Shown here: piece after piece, positions 17,950-27,046 of the stretch
Position numbering within the stretch: position 1 is the first letter of the stretch
Layout of the letters: each line of letters starts with the position of its first letter
Source of the DNA: Chloroflexota bacterium
Lineage (GTDB): Bacteria; Chloroflexota; Anaerolineae; Anaerolineales; Villigracilaceae
Reading direction: 5' to 3'
Assembly: GCA_016191845.1 (NCBI GenBank)
Contig: JACPVF010000003.1
Coordinates: 248,001-312,000, forward strand
DNA: 64,000 nucleotides
Notes under the pieces: generated by a model
What the model was told of the DNA's origin: nothing
The model's input: the letters and a program-made list of their open reading frames with translations, nothing else
Database searches by the model: none
Translations under genes and position numbers: made by a program

Positions 17950-20268
17950 ATGTCCAAGAAAGTTTTGTACACCGTTCTGTCGCTCGTGGTGATCCTGGCC
18001 ACCGTTTTGGCGGCCTGCACCCCGAAGACGACGGACACCGGCGGAAGCAAGATCGCTGTCGGTATCGTGCTCCCCACCAAGGATGAGCCGCGCTGGGTCC
18101 AGGACGAAACCCGCTTCAATGACGCCCTCAAGGCCGCAGGCTACGAGGTCCAGATCCTCTTCAGCCAGGGCGATTCCGCCAAGGAAAAGGCCAACGTTGA
18201 AGCGCTGATCAGCCAGGGCATCAAGGTCCTGATCATCTGCCCGCAGGACGGCACCGCTGCCGGCGCCGCCGCTGAAGCAGCCAAGGCTGCCGGCGTGAAG
18301 GTCATCTCCTATGACCGCCTGATCCGCGACACCGATGCTGTCGACTTCTATGTGACCTTCGACAGTGTCTCCGTCGGCAAGGCCCAGGCCCAGTACCTGG
18401 TCGACCATGCCACCGGCACCGGCAACCCGCTCTACCTGTATGCGGGCGCCTCTTCCGACAACAACGCCTTCCTGTTCTTCCAGGGCGCCTGGGAAGTTCT
18501 CCAGCCCAAGATCGCCGATGGCACTTTCGTCATCAAGAACTCTGCGGAAGCCGTGAAACTCCAGGACAAGGCCACCCTGACCCGCGACGAAGAAGCCGCG
18601 ATCATCGGCCAGGTGACCACCAACTGGGACTTCAACACCGCCAAGAACCTGGCTGAGGCCAACCTCACCGCTGCCGCTGCCGCGGACAAGGGCAATGTCT
18701 TCATCCTCGCCCCGAACGACGGCACCGCCCGCGCCATTGCCGATGCCTTCGCTGCTGACAAGGATGTCACCAGCTACTTCGTCACCGGCCAGGATGCTGA
18801 GAAGGCCTCCGTCCAGTACATTATCGACGGCAAGCAGTCCATGACCGTCTTCAAGGACGTCCGCACGCTGGTCAAGGATGCCATCACCGCGGCCGTCTCC
18901 TTCCTCGAAGGCAAGACCCCCACTGCCACCACCAGCTACAACAACGGCAAGGTTGACGTCCCCGCCAATCCTTCCGTCGTCATCACCGTGGACAAGGCCA
19001 ACGTTCAGTCGGCCCTGATCGACTCGGGCTACTACAACGCCAGCGACTTCACCGGCCTCGGTGAAGGTGCTGCCCCGACCGAAGCCCCTGCTGCGGGCAA
19101 GGTGGAAGTCTTCTCGTGGTGGACGGGCGGCGGCGAAGCGGCCGGCCTCGAAGCCATGATCAAGGTCTTCAATGCCAAGTATCCCGGCGTTGAATTCGTC
19201 AACGCGGCTGTGGCTGGCGGCGCCGGCACCAACGCGCGCGCCGTGCTCGCCACCCGCCTGCAGGCCGGCGACCCGCCTGATAGCTGGCAGGGTCACGCTG
19301 GTCAGGAACTGATCGGCACCTACGTGGCTGGCAAGCAGATCGAATCCCTGAATGACCTGTACGATGCAGAGGGCTGGCTCGACGTCATGCCCAAGACCCT
19401 CATCCCGCTGATCTCGCAGGATGGAAACATCTATTCGGTCCCGGTCAACATCCACCGCGCCAACGTGCTGTGGTACAACCCCAAGATCCTGGCCGACAAC
19501 AACATCACCGTCCCGACCACCATCGATGAGTGGATCGCCGCCATGGACACCCTCAAGGCCGCCGGCGTCCAGCCGCTCGCCCTGGGCGAACAGTGGACCA
19601 AGATGCACCTGATGGAAACCGTCCTGCTCGGCACCCTCGGCGCCGACAAGTACAACGGCCTGTGGGATGGCACGACCGACTGGGCTTCCCCTGAGGTCAC
19701 CACCGCTCTGGAGAACTACTCCAAGATCCTGAGCTACGCCAACACCGACTCCGCCTCCCTGACCTGGCAGGATGCCTCTCAGCTCGTCGTCAACGGCGAT
19801 GCGGCGTTCAACGTCATGGGCGACTGGGCGGAAGGTTACTTCCGCGAACTCGGCAAGACTCCCAAGACCGATTACGGCTGGGCTCCTGTGCCTGGCACCT
19901 CGGGCGTCTTCCAGTTCCTGTCCGACTCCTTCGTGCTGGCCGTGGGCGCTCCTGACAAGGAAGGCGCCATGGACTGGCTGAAGGTCGCCGGCTCCAAGGA
20001 AGGCCAGGAAGCCTTCAACCCGGTCAAGGGCTCCATCTGCGCCCGCACCGACTGCGACAAGTCGCTGTTCGGTGAATACCTCCAGTCCGCCATGGATGAT
20101 TGGTCCACCAACGTGGTCGTCGGCTCGCTGACCCACGGCGTGGTTGCCAATGACTCCTGGAAGTCTGAGATCGACACCGCCCTCGGCCTCTTCATCGCCG
20201 ATGGCAACGTGGCGAACTTCCAGGCTGCGCTGGTCGCGGCCTGCAAGAGCTCGGGCCCCTGCAAGTAA
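17950..20268 (+). CDS. Fused sugar-binding lipoprotein: XylF-type (CUT2) + MalE-type (CUT1)
   Basis: 772 residues. Lipobox VLAACT at about 20-22 follows a normal signal peptide. Residues about 32-368 are a complete XylF/ChvE-type periplasmic binding domain, ending in the typical DSGYYNASDF. A 13-residue linker (GEGAAPTEAPAAG, about 371-383) follows. Residues about 384-772 are a family-1 extracellular solute-binding domain of the glucose type (KVEVFSWWTGG ... FNPVKGSICARTDC). The linker looks like the spacer that follows a lipobox cysteine, as if the second protein lost only its signal peptide and cysteine. Codon use is strongly biased in both halves, suggesting high expression. A good AAGGAG site precedes the ATG and a strong terminator follows. 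Downstream genes encode permeases of both classes. An assembly chimera is the main alternative. Confidence 0.92.
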   Translation: MSKKVLYTVLSLVVILATVLAACTPKTTDTGGSKIAVGIVLPTKDEPRWVQDETRFNDALKAAGYEVQILFSQGDSAKEKANVEALISQGIKVLIICPQDGTAAGAAAEAAKAAGVKVISYDRLIRDTDAVDFYVTFDSVSVGKAQAQYLVDHATGTGNPLYLYAGASSDNNAFLFFQGAWEVLQPKIADGTFVIKNSAEAVKLQDKATLTRDEEAAIIGQVTTNWDFNTAKNLAEANLTAAAAADKGNVFILAPNDGTARAIADAFAADKDVTSYFVTGQDAEKASVQYIIDGKQSMTVFKDVRTLVKDAITAAVSFLEGKTPTATTSYNNGKVDVPANPSVVITVDKANVQSALIDSGYYNASDFTGLGEGAAPTEAPAAGKVEVFSWWTGGGEAAGLEAMIKVFNAKYPGVEFVNAAVAGGAGTNARAVLATRLQAGDPPDSWQGHAGQELIGTYVAGKQIESLNDLYDAEGWLDVMPKTLIPLISQDGNIYSVPVNIHRANVLWYNPKILADNNITVPTTIDEWIAAMDTLKAAGVQPLALGEQWTKMHLMETVLLGTLGADKYNGLWDGTTDWASPEVTTALENYSKILSYANTDSASLTWQDASQLVVNGDAAFNVMGDWAEGYFRELGKTPKTDYGWAPVPGTSGVFQFLSDSFVLAVGAPDKEGAMDWLKVAGSKEGQEAFNPVKGSICARTDCDKSLFGEYLQSAMDDWSTNVVVGSLTHGVVANDSWKSEIDTALGLFIADGNVANFQAALVAACKSSGPCK

Positions 20269-20283
20269 ATTTAGTGTAGAATC

Positions 20284-20323
20284 GTTGAGGCTCCGCCGTT
20301 TGGCGGAGCCTCAACCCTTTTTT
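20284..20323 (+). terminator. Strong intrinsic terminator inside the sugar operon
   Basis: A 14-bp perfect stem (GTTGAGGCTCCGCC / GGCGGAGCCTCAAC) with a 4-base loop is followed by seven Ts. It lies between the binding-protein gene and the permeases. Partial read-through would give more binding protein than permease, a familiar arrangement in sugar ABC operons. Confidence 0.9.
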
Positions 20324-20343
20324 GTTCTTCAAAAGAGGTCCCC

Positions 20344-21231
20344 ATGCTCAGAGACAAAGATAAATATTTATCCATCTTGTTGATATCGCCCTCCATCCTG
20401 GCGGTGTTGATCTTCATTTACGGCTTCATCGCCTGGTCGGTACGCGTGTCTCTCAGCAAATGGAAGGGCCTGAATGCTGATTACACCTGGAACGGGTTGA
20501 AGAACTACCTCAATCTGTTCTCCGATCCGCGCTTTGCCGTGGATGTCCGCAACACGCTGATCTTCACGGGGGTATTCGTCATTGGAAGCATTCTGCTGGG
20601 CTTCCTACTGGCCGTTATGCTCGACCAGGGTTTGAAGGGCGAGGGCTTCTTCCGCAGCCTGTTTCTCTTCCCGATGGCGATCTCCTACATCGTCACAGGC
20701 GTGGTCTGGCGTTGGTTGATGAACCCAGCCACCGGGTCGCGCACCAGCGGTTTGAATCTGTTATTTTCCTACCTTCATCTTGATTTCCTCCAAAACGCCT
20801 GGCATACCACACCCTATTGGGGCATCGCCGCGATCGCCCTGGCGGCCATCTGGCAGATGTCGGGTTACACCATGGCGTTGTACCTGGCGGGACTGCGCTC
20901 CATCCCGACCGAACTGCGCGAAGCGGCCCAGATCGACGGTGCGACCGAGTTCCAGATCTACCGCTACATCATGCTGCCCCTGCTCTCACCCGTGACCCTG
21001 AGCGCGCTTATCATCCTCGGCCACATGTCGCTGAAGGTCTTCGACCTGATCGTGGCCATCGCGGGCAAGCAGCTCCCATTGGACGTACCTGCCATCTACA
21101 TGTGGCAGACCACCTTCGACGGTCTGTTCTACGGACGCGGTGCAGCCATCGGCATCCTGTTGCTGTTGAGCGTGGCCGTGCTCATCATCCCCTACATCCG
21201 CTACACCCTGAAGACGGAGACCGAACAATGA
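20344..21231 (+). CDS. Sugar ABC permease, CUT1 class (MalF-type)
   Basis: 295 residues with six hydrophobic segments and the EAA loop TELREAAQIDGATEFQIYRYIMLP. The MalF/UgpA group builds the first half of a CUT1 channel. It overlaps the next permease by 4 bp (ATGA). No CUT1-type ATPase (MalK/MsmX) is present in the operon, so this pair probably uses a shared ATPase encoded elsewhere. Its partner domain is the C-terminal half of the 17950-20268 lipoprotein. Confidence 0.94.
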   Translation: MLRDKDKYLSILLISPSILAVLIFIYGFIAWSVRVSLSKWKGLNADYTWNGLKNYLNLFSDPRFAVDVRNTLIFTGVFVIGSILLGFLLAVMLDQGLKGEGFFRSLFLFPMAISYIVTGVVWRWLMNPATGSRTSGLNLLFSYLHLDFLQNAWHTTPYWGIAAIALAAIWQMSGYTMALYLAGLRSIPTELREAAQIDGATEFQIYRYIMLPLLSPVTLSALIILGHMSLKVFDLIVAIAGKQLPLDVPAIYMWQTTFDGLFYGRGAAIGILLLLSVAVLIIPYIRYTLKTETEQ

Positions 21232-22046
21232 ACAAACTCCGCCTGAACAAGACCTGGCTGTATATTCCGCTCATCTTCATGGCGATCTTTTACCTCCTGC
21301 CGATGTACGTCATGCTGGCAACCAGTTTCAAGAGCTTCGCCGAAGTGGACCTGAAGACGATGTGGAACCTGCCCATGGGCATCCACTTCGACAACTTCGT
21401 CGAGGCTTTCTCCAAGTTATCGCCCTCGCTGTGGAACAGCTTTGCGATGGTAATCCCCGCCACCTTGCTCTCCTCGGCGCTGGGTTCACTAAACGGCTTC
21501 ATCCTCGCCAAGTGGAAATTCCGCGGCGCAGACATAATCTTCCCGTTCATCCTGTTCGGCATGTTCATCCCGTATCAAAGCATCCTGATCCCGCTGGTGC
21601 AGTTCATGAACGCCATCGGGGTCACGGGCCTGCCTGGGTTGGCGTTGGCGCACATCATCTACGGCATCCCCATCACCACGCTGACCTTCCGCAACTACTA
21701 TGCCAGCCTGCCACAGGAATTGCTCGAAGCCGCCAAGATCGACGGTGCGGATATGTTGGGAATCTATCGCTACATCCTCCTGCCCATCTCCATCCCCAGC
21801 TTTGTGGTGGTGTTGATCTGGCAGTTCACCTCTGCGTGGAACGACTTCCTCTTTGCGGTAGTGCTGACAGGCAACGAGCAATGGCCTATCACGGTGGCGC
21901 TCAACAACATGGCAGGCAGCCAGATCGTGGCCTGGAATGTACAGATGGCAGGATCGCTGCTAGCCGCCCTACCGACCCTGTTGGTGTACATCTTCCTCGG
22001 CCGTTACTTCCTGCGCGGCTTGTTGGCAGGTTCTCTCAAAGGTTAG
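21228..22046 (+). CDS. Sugar ABC permease, CUT1 class (MalG-type)
   Basis: 272 residues starting MNKLRLNKTWLYIPLI; the start is fixed by the ATGA overlap with the preceding permease. Six hydrophobic segments and the EAA loop QELLEAAKIDGADMLGIYRYILLP are present, with the usual MalG ending LLAGSLKG. It forms the second half of the CUT1 channel. Confidence 0.94.
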   Translation: MNKLRLNKTWLYIPLIFMAIFYLLPMYVMLATSFKSFAEVDLKTMWNLPMGIHFDNFVEAFSKLSPSLWNSFAMVIPATLLSSALGSLNGFILAKWKFRGADIIFPFILFGMFIPYQSILIPLVQFMNAIGVTGLPGLALAHIIYGIPITTLTFRNYYASLPQELLEAAKIDGADMLGIYRYILLPISIPSFVVVLIWQFTSAWNDFLFAVVLTGNEQWPITVALNNMAGSQIVAWNVQMAGSLLAALPTLLVYIFLGRYFLRGLLAGSLKG

Positions 22047-22073
22047 GCATATCCCTTCAATTTTGGAGTTTTT

Positions 22074-23594
22074 ATGAACACTCCCTTGCTGGAAATGCGG
22101 AATATCACCAAGGAATTCCCGGGCGTAAAGGCTCTGGATAATGTCAGCTTCCAGGTAGCTCAGGGTGAGATCCACTGTCTCGTCGGCGAGAACGGCGCAG
22201 GCAAGTCCACGCTGATGAAAGTGTTGAGCGGAGTCTATCCGCACGGCACATATTCGGGCGACATTCTCTTCGGCGGCGAGGTCCAGACTTTCAACAACAT
22301 CAGTGACAGCGAGAAGGCGGGTATCGCCATCATCTATCAGGAGCTGGCCCTTGTCCCTGAGTTGACCGTGTACGAGAATATCTTCATCGGGCACGAGATC
22401 CGCAATGGTTTCATGGTGGACTGGAACGAGACCATCAAGCGCGCCACCGAGGTTCTCAAGAAAGTCAAATTGGACGTCAACCCCGCAGCCAAGATCAAGG
22501 ACCTGGGCGTGGGCAAGCAGCAATTGGTCGAGATCGCCAAGGCGCTTAGCAAGGACGTCAAGCTGCTGATCCTCGACGAGCCTACCGCCGCCCTGAACGA
22601 GGTGGATAGCGAGAACCTGCTCGACCTGTTGCGCGACCTGAAGAATCACGGTGTAACCTGCATCCTGATCTCGCACAAGCTAAAGGAAGTCATTGAGATC
22701 GCAGACACGATCACCGTGCTGCGCGATGGCAAAACCATCTGCACGCTGGATGCCAGGAATGGTCAGGTCACGGAACAGATCCTGGTCAAGAACATGGTCG
22801 GCCGTGAGATCGACAACATCTACCCCAAACGCGAGCGCCAGCAGGCGGGCGAGGTGGTACTCGAGGTCCGCGACTGGAATGCCTACGACCCCAAAGCGGG
22901 ACGGGCCATCCTCAAGGACGTCAACTTCAACCTGCGCAAGGGCGAGATCGTCGGCTTTTCGGGGCTGATCGGCTCAGGCCGCACGGAACTGGCCCTCAGC
23001 ATCTTTGGAAACCCTGATAGTTATCACCTGAGCGGCGACCTGTTCGTCAAGGGCCAGCCGCGCAAGTTCAGCCATCCGCGCGATGCCATCGACGCGGGCG
23101 TGGCCTATTCCACCGAGGACCGCAAGGGCGATGGCTTGATCTTGATCCAGGACGTCAAGCAGAACATCACCCTGGCGAACCTGGTCGAGATTGCCACCCG
23201 CGGCGTGGTGGACAACAACGCCGAGGTCAGGGTGGCCAATGAGTATAAGGGCAGCCTGAACATCAAAACGCCCAGCGTCGAGCAGAAGGTATCCAACCTG
23301 AGCGGTGGCAACCAGCAAAAGGTTTGTCTGGGAAAGTGGCTGTTCGTCAAACCCGACATCCTGATCCTGGACGAGCCAACGCGCGGCATCGATGTGGGCG
23401 CGAAGTACGAGATCTATACCATCATGACCCGCCTTGTGGAACAGGGGATGAGTATCATCATGATCTCCTCTGAACTGCCCGAGATTTTGGGCATGAGCGA
23501 CCGTGTCTATGTGGTGGCCTCGGGCAAGATTGCGGGCGAACTGCCCGTTGAAGAGGCAACTCAGGAAAAAATCATGCACCTTGCAACGAACTAG
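22074..23594 (+). CDS. Sugar ABC ATPase, CUT2 class (XylG/MglA-type, duplicated)
   Basis: 506 residues with two tandem ATPase domains, as usual in CUT2. The first has GENGAGKSTLMKVLSG, LGVGKQQLVEIAKAL and LDEPTAALNE. The second has a degenerate P-loop region (SGLIGSGRTELALSIFG), NLSGGNQQKVCLGKWL and LDEPTRGIDVG. This asymmetry is normal for the family. It is followed after 12 bp by the XylH-type permease, and its natural binding-protein partner is the N-terminal half of the fused lipoprotein. Confidence 0.95.
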   Translation: MNTPLLEMRNITKEFPGVKALDNVSFQVAQGEIHCLVGENGAGKSTLMKVLSGVYPHGTYSGDILFGGEVQTFNNISDSEKAGIAIIYQELALVPELTVYENIFIGHEIRNGFMVDWNETIKRATEVLKKVKLDVNPAAKIKDLGVGKQQLVEIAKALSKDVKLLILDEPTAALNEVDSENLLDLLRDLKNHGVTCILISHKLKEVIEIADTITVLRDGKTICTLDARNGQVTEQILVKNMVGREIDNIYPKRERQQAGEVVLEVRDWNAYDPKAGRAILKDVNFNLRKGEIVGFSGLIGSGRTELALSIFGNPDSYHLSGDLFVKGQPRKFSHPRDAIDAGVAYSTEDRKGDGLILIQDVKQNITLANLVEIATRGVVDNNAEVRVANEYKGSLNIKTPSVEQKVSNLSGGNQQKVCLGKWLFVKPDILILDEPTRGIDVGAKYEIYTIMTRLVEQGMSIIMISSELPEILGMSDRVYVVASGKIAGELPVEEATQEKIMHLATN

Positions 23595-23606
23595 GAGGCG
23601 GAACCC

Positions 23607-24794
23607 ATGTCATTTTTCAATAACGCCAAGAACGTCCTGCAACAAAACATCCGCGAATACGGCATGTACATCGCCCTGTTTGTGATCATGATCATCTTTA
23701 CGATCACGACCAGCGGCACCTTTCTCTCCTCTCGCAACATCGTCAACCTGGTGAACCAGACGGGATACATCGCCGTCCTGGCCGTCGGCATGACGCTGGT
23801 CATCATCATCCGCCACATAGACCTGTCGGTGGGTTTTCTGGCGGGCTTCATGGGTGCGATTGCTGCCATCGCCCTGGTCTATTGGGGACTGCCCGTGTAT
23901 GCGGTCATCCCGATGGTGCTGGCGTTGGGCGCCTTTGCGGGCCTGATCACCGCCTTCCTCGTAGCGCAGATGAAGATCCCCTCTTTCGTGGCATCGTTGG
24001 CGGGCTGGCTGATCTACCGCGGCGCGATCCTGGTCGTGACCGAGGGCACGGGCACCATCATCATCCCCGACGAGGCATTCAACGCCATCGGCAACGGCTT
24101 CATCCCCGATATCCCCGGGCTGGATGCCTTCCTGCCTGGCGTACACAAACTGACCCTCGTCCTGGGCGTGCTGGCCATCGCAGCACTGGTGTGGGGCGAA
24201 TTGAGCAACCGTCAGAAGAAACAATCCTACGGCTTCGAAGTCCTGCCGATCGACATGTTCATCGTAAAACTGGTCTTCATGTCCGTGCTGATTGGCGCCA
24301 TCACCTGGGTGCTGGCGGGATATCAGGGTCTGTCGTGGACGGCGGTGGTCGTGCTGATCGTGACGCTCATCTACAACTTCGTCATGTCGCAGACCGTGCT
24401 CGGGCGTCACATCTACGCCATCGGCGGCAACCCTGACGCGGCCGAGTTGAGCGGCATCAACGTGAACCGACTCATCTACGTGGTCTTTGGCTCGATGGGT
24501 ATGCTCTCGGCGCTCTCGGGTATTTTGTTCGCTTCGCGTCTGCAGTCTGCGACGACAACCGCGGGCAACCTGTTCGAACTGGACGCCATCGCGGCCACCT
24601 ACGTGGGCGGCGTCTCGGCGGCAGGCGGCGTGGGCAAAGTGGTCGGCTCGATCATCGGCGCACTGGTGATGACCTCCCTGACGAGCGGCATGAACCTGAT
24701 GGGCATCGGCATTTCGTACCAATACATGGTGCGCGGCACTGTGCTGGCCGCCGCCGTGATCTTCGATGTGACCACCCGCAACCGCGGTAAATAA
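23607..24794 (+). CDS. Sugar ABC permease, CUT2 class (XylH-type)
   Basis: 395 residues with about ten hydrophobic segments, the length and layout of XylH. Characteristic stretches are MTLVIIIRHIDLSVG, GRHIYAIGGNPDAAELSGIN and AATYVGGVSAAGG near the end. It completes the CUT2 half of the operon. GGAGGC precedes the ATG, and a strong terminator follows. Confidence 0.95.
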   Translation: MSFFNNAKNVLQQNIREYGMYIALFVIMIIFTITTSGTFLSSRNIVNLVNQTGYIAVLAVGMTLVIIIRHIDLSVGFLAGFMGAIAAIALVYWGLPVYAVIPMVLALGAFAGLITAFLVAQMKIPSFVASLAGWLIYRGAILVVTEGTGTIIIPDEAFNAIGNGFIPDIPGLDAFLPGVHKLTLVLGVLAIAALVWGELSNRQKKQSYGFEVLPIDMFIVKLVFMSVLIGAITWVLAGYQGLSWTAVVVLIVTLIYNFVMSQTVLGRHIYAIGGNPDAAELSGINVNRLIYVVFGSMGMLSALSGILFASRLQSATTTAGNLFELDAIAATYVGGVSAAGGVGKVVGSIIGALVMTSLTSGMNLMGIGISYQYMVRGTVLAAAVIFDVTTRNRGK

Positions 24795-24813
24795 TCCCAA
24801 TCGTTTCCGTTTT

Positions 24814-24846
24814 CACAGGCCTGGTTCCTCTCGAACCAGGCCTGTG
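24814..24846 (+). terminator. Terminator of the sugar-uptake operon
   Basis: A 14-bp perfect stem (CACAGGCCTGGTTC / GAACCAGGCCTGTG) with a CTCTC loop. The T tract is short (CCTTAT), so some read-through is possible. Confidence 0.8.
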
Positions 24847-24862
24847 CCTTATAATGGATTTT

Positions 24863-26035
24863 ATGCAACGACCCTCTAAAACCACCATCCTGCTTCTGAC
24901 GGCGGGTTGCTTCCTGGCCTTCTTCGTCTTCGGCTTTACCGACAACCTCAAAGGTGCCACCCTGCCCTCCATGCTGACCGAGATGAACATCAACCCAGGC
25001 ATGGGCGGGAATGTCTTCTTCGGAGAGTATCTCGGCTTCCTGGTTGCCACTCTCATCACGGGTATCCTGGCGGACAAGTTCGGCCTCAAGCTGGTCGTAG
25101 TCCTGGCGGGCATCTGCATGTTCCTTGGCGTGGGTGGATACAGCACCTTTGCCTCAGTCTGGCTGCTCTCCGCCTCGTTGTTCGTGCTTGGCCTGGGACT
25201 CGGCGCGCTCGAACTCGGCCCCAACGCCATCATCGTCAGTTTGCATCATGAGCGCAAAGGACTCTTCCTCAACCTGATGGCCGTCCTGCATGGGTTGGGA
25301 TCGATGATCGCGCCGCTCGTGGCGGGCTGGCTGCTCAGCCTGGCCGTCTCCTGGCGGACGATCTACCGCTGGGATTTGCTCCTGATCGCAGCCTTCATCC
25401 TGGTCTTCATCTTCCTGCGTTTCCCTCGCAACGAGGAAAAGACCTCGCTCGATTTCCGCGAGGTCTCGCACGTAGCATTCAAGGGAAGTTTACCCTGGTT
25501 CTACGCTGCCATCGGTTTCTACGTGGCCGCCGAGATCGGCACCTCTTCCTGGCTGGTGACCTTCCTGCAACGGGATCGCGGCCTGGACGTGACCGCCAGC
25601 AGCCAGGCGCTCTCCCTCTTCTTCGCCATGCTCATGCTCGGACGATTGCTGGGTGGTTTCGTGGTACAGCGCGTGGGCTACCTGCGCTCGCTGTTGATCG
25701 CTTCGATTGGAGCAGTCATCAGCCTCTCGCTGGGACTCTTCGGCCCGCCCAGCCTGTCATTGCTGCTGCCGCTGACGGGTTTCTTCTTCTCGATCACCTT
25801 TCCCACCATCACTGCCGCCGTGGCCGACACGCACACCGAGAACGTCAACACTGTGCTGGGTGTGCTTTACACCTTCGCGGGCGTGGGCGCGCTGATCGGT
25901 CCCTGGCTGGTGGGTTGGGGCATCGATCTGCTGGACCAGCGTTTGGGCTTCGGCATCAACCTGTTCCTCTCGCTGCTGACACTGGGTTCGATCTATATTT
26001 TATGGAAAGGAAAATCACATGTCCAAACCGCTTAA
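24863..26035 (+). CDS. Major facilitator superfamily transporter
   Basis: 390 residues from ATG 24863. An in-frame ATG at 24854 lies inside the TATAAT box (24850-24855), so the later start, 7 bases after the box, is preferred as a leaderless start. Twelve hydrophobic segments fall in two halves around a central loop (RFPRNEEKTSLDFREVSH). ADKFGLK in the 2-3 loop is the MFS signature. Overall it resembles the FucP-like sugar carriers. It overlaps the next gene by 17 bp. Sugar transport is suggested by context only. Confidence 0.85.
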   Translation: MQRPSKTTILLLTAGCFLAFFVFGFTDNLKGATLPSMLTEMNINPGMGGNVFFGEYLGFLVATLITGILADKFGLKLVVVLAGICMFLGVGGYSTFASVWLLSASLFVLGLGLGALELGPNAIIVSLHHERKGLFLNLMAVLHGLGSMIAPLVAGWLLSLAVSWRTIYRWDLLLIAAFILVFIFLRFPRNEEKTSLDFREVSHVAFKGSLPWFYAAIGFYVAAEIGTSSWLVTFLQRDRGLDVTASSQALSLFFAMLMLGRLLGGFVVQRVGYLRSLLIASIGAVISLSLGLFGPPSLSLLLPLTGFFFSITFPTITAAVADTHTENVNTVLGVLYTFAGVGALIGPWLVGWGIDLLDQRLGFGINLFLSLLTLGSIYILWKGKSHVQTA

Positions 26036-26999
26036 CTGGGGATTGCTTTCGACCGCGCGCATCAACCGCGCCCTCATCCCGCCGCTCAACGCCTCCAAGC
26101 GGACCCGATTGCTGGCTGTCGCTTCGAGGAGCCAATCCTCCGCTGAGGCCTATGCCCGCGAATGGAAGATCCCGCGCGCGCTCGGCAGCTACGAGGCCCT
26201 GCTGGCCGACCCCGAGATCGACGTTGTCTACAATCCGCTGCCCAACAACCTGCACGCCGAGTGGACGGTCAAGGCCTTGCGGGCAGGCAAGCACGTGCTG
26301 TGCGAAAAGCCGATGACGCTCACCCTGACCGAGATGGACGAGATCATCGCCACCTCGCGTGAGACGGGCAAGATCGTGACCGAAGCCTTCATGTATCGGC
26401 ATCATCCGCAGACCTTGAAAGTAAAGGAGATCGTCGAGAGCGGGACTCTGGGCCAGCTGCAACTCATCCGTGGTGCGTTCACATTCACGTTGACCCGCGA
26501 AGGCAACTACCGTTCCGACCCCGCGATGGGCGGTGGCAGCATCTGGGACGTGGGCTGCTACCCCATCAGCTACGTGCGGACCCTCGTCGGGGCGGAACCG
26601 CTCGAAGTGTTCGGCTGGCAGGTCGAAGGTCCAAGCGGCATAGATGAATCCTTCGTCGGGCAGATGCGCTTCGGGAACGGAGTCCTGGCCCAGTTCGACT
26701 GCGGATTCGCATCCCCCCTCCGCTCGTGGATGGAGATCGTCGGCTCGGAAGGGACCTTGTACATCCCCGACCCGTTCAAGCCCAACCACAAAGCCACCGT
26801 CACGCTGACGCGCGGCGATCAGGCCGAGACGCTCCACATGCCAGGCGCGGACCTGTACATGGGCGAAGTGGACGATCTATGCGACGCCATCGAACACGGC
26901 CGAACCCCGCGCATCACGCCGGCTGACAGTCGTGCGAACCTGGCGACCATCCTGGCGCTGCTCGAATCGGCCAGGACAGGAAAAGCCATCACACTATAA
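26019..26999 (+). CDS. Gfo/Idh/MocA-family sugar dehydrogenase
   Basis: 326 residues. The N-terminal Rossmann domain starts NWGLLSTARINRALIPPL. The catalytic lysine motif HVLCEKPMTL lies at about residues 92-101, followed by an alpha/beta catalytic domain. The opening matches glucose-fructose oxidoreductase/xylose-1-dehydrogenase-type members, which fits the upstream xylose-like uptake genes, but the substrate is inferred. It is translated from within the end of the MFS gene and ends at a terminator. Confidence 0.88.
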   Translation: MSKPLNWGLLSTARINRALIPPLNASKRTRLLAVASRSQSSAEAYAREWKIPRALGSYEALLADPEIDVVYNPLPNNLHAEWTVKALRAGKHVLCEKPMTLTLTEMDEIIATSRETGKIVTEAFMYRHHPQTLKVKEIVESGTLGQLQLIRGAFTFTLTREGNYRSDPAMGGGSIWDVGCYPISYVRTLVGAEPLEVFGWQVEGPSGIDESFVGQMRFGNGVLAQFDCGFASPLRSWMEIVGSEGTLYIPDPFKPNHKATVTLTRGDQAETLHMPGADLYMGEVDDLCDAIEHGRTPRITPADSRANLATILALLESARTGKAITL

Positions 27000-27002
27000 A
27001 TC

Positions 27003-27033
27003 AAAAGGCGTCGAGGTTTTCTCGACGCCTTTT
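27003..27033. terminator. Bidirectional intrinsic terminator
   Basis: A 13-bp stem (AAAAGGCGTCGAG / CTCGACGCCTTTT) with a 5-base loop and a T tract on the plus strand lies between convergent dehydrogenase genes. Confidence 0.9.
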
Positions 27034-27046
27034 TTCTTTCTTCTCT

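Noticed and set aside
17785-20136. 783-codon open frame antisense to the fused binding protein
   Set aside because: It is a by-product of strong C-ended codon bias on the plus strand. It has no ribosome site, reads as low-complexity Gly/Asp/Val/Leu, and overlaps a gene with clear domains.
20817-21227. N-terminal extension of the MalG-type permease
   Set aside because: It overlaps the MalF-type gene in another frame and is His/Arg/Pro-rich; the ATGA overlap start at 21228 fits the family.
23610-24800. 396-codon frame antisense to the XylH-type permease
   Set aside because: It is His/Gln/Asp/Arg-rich with no recognisable motif and covers a well-supported permease.
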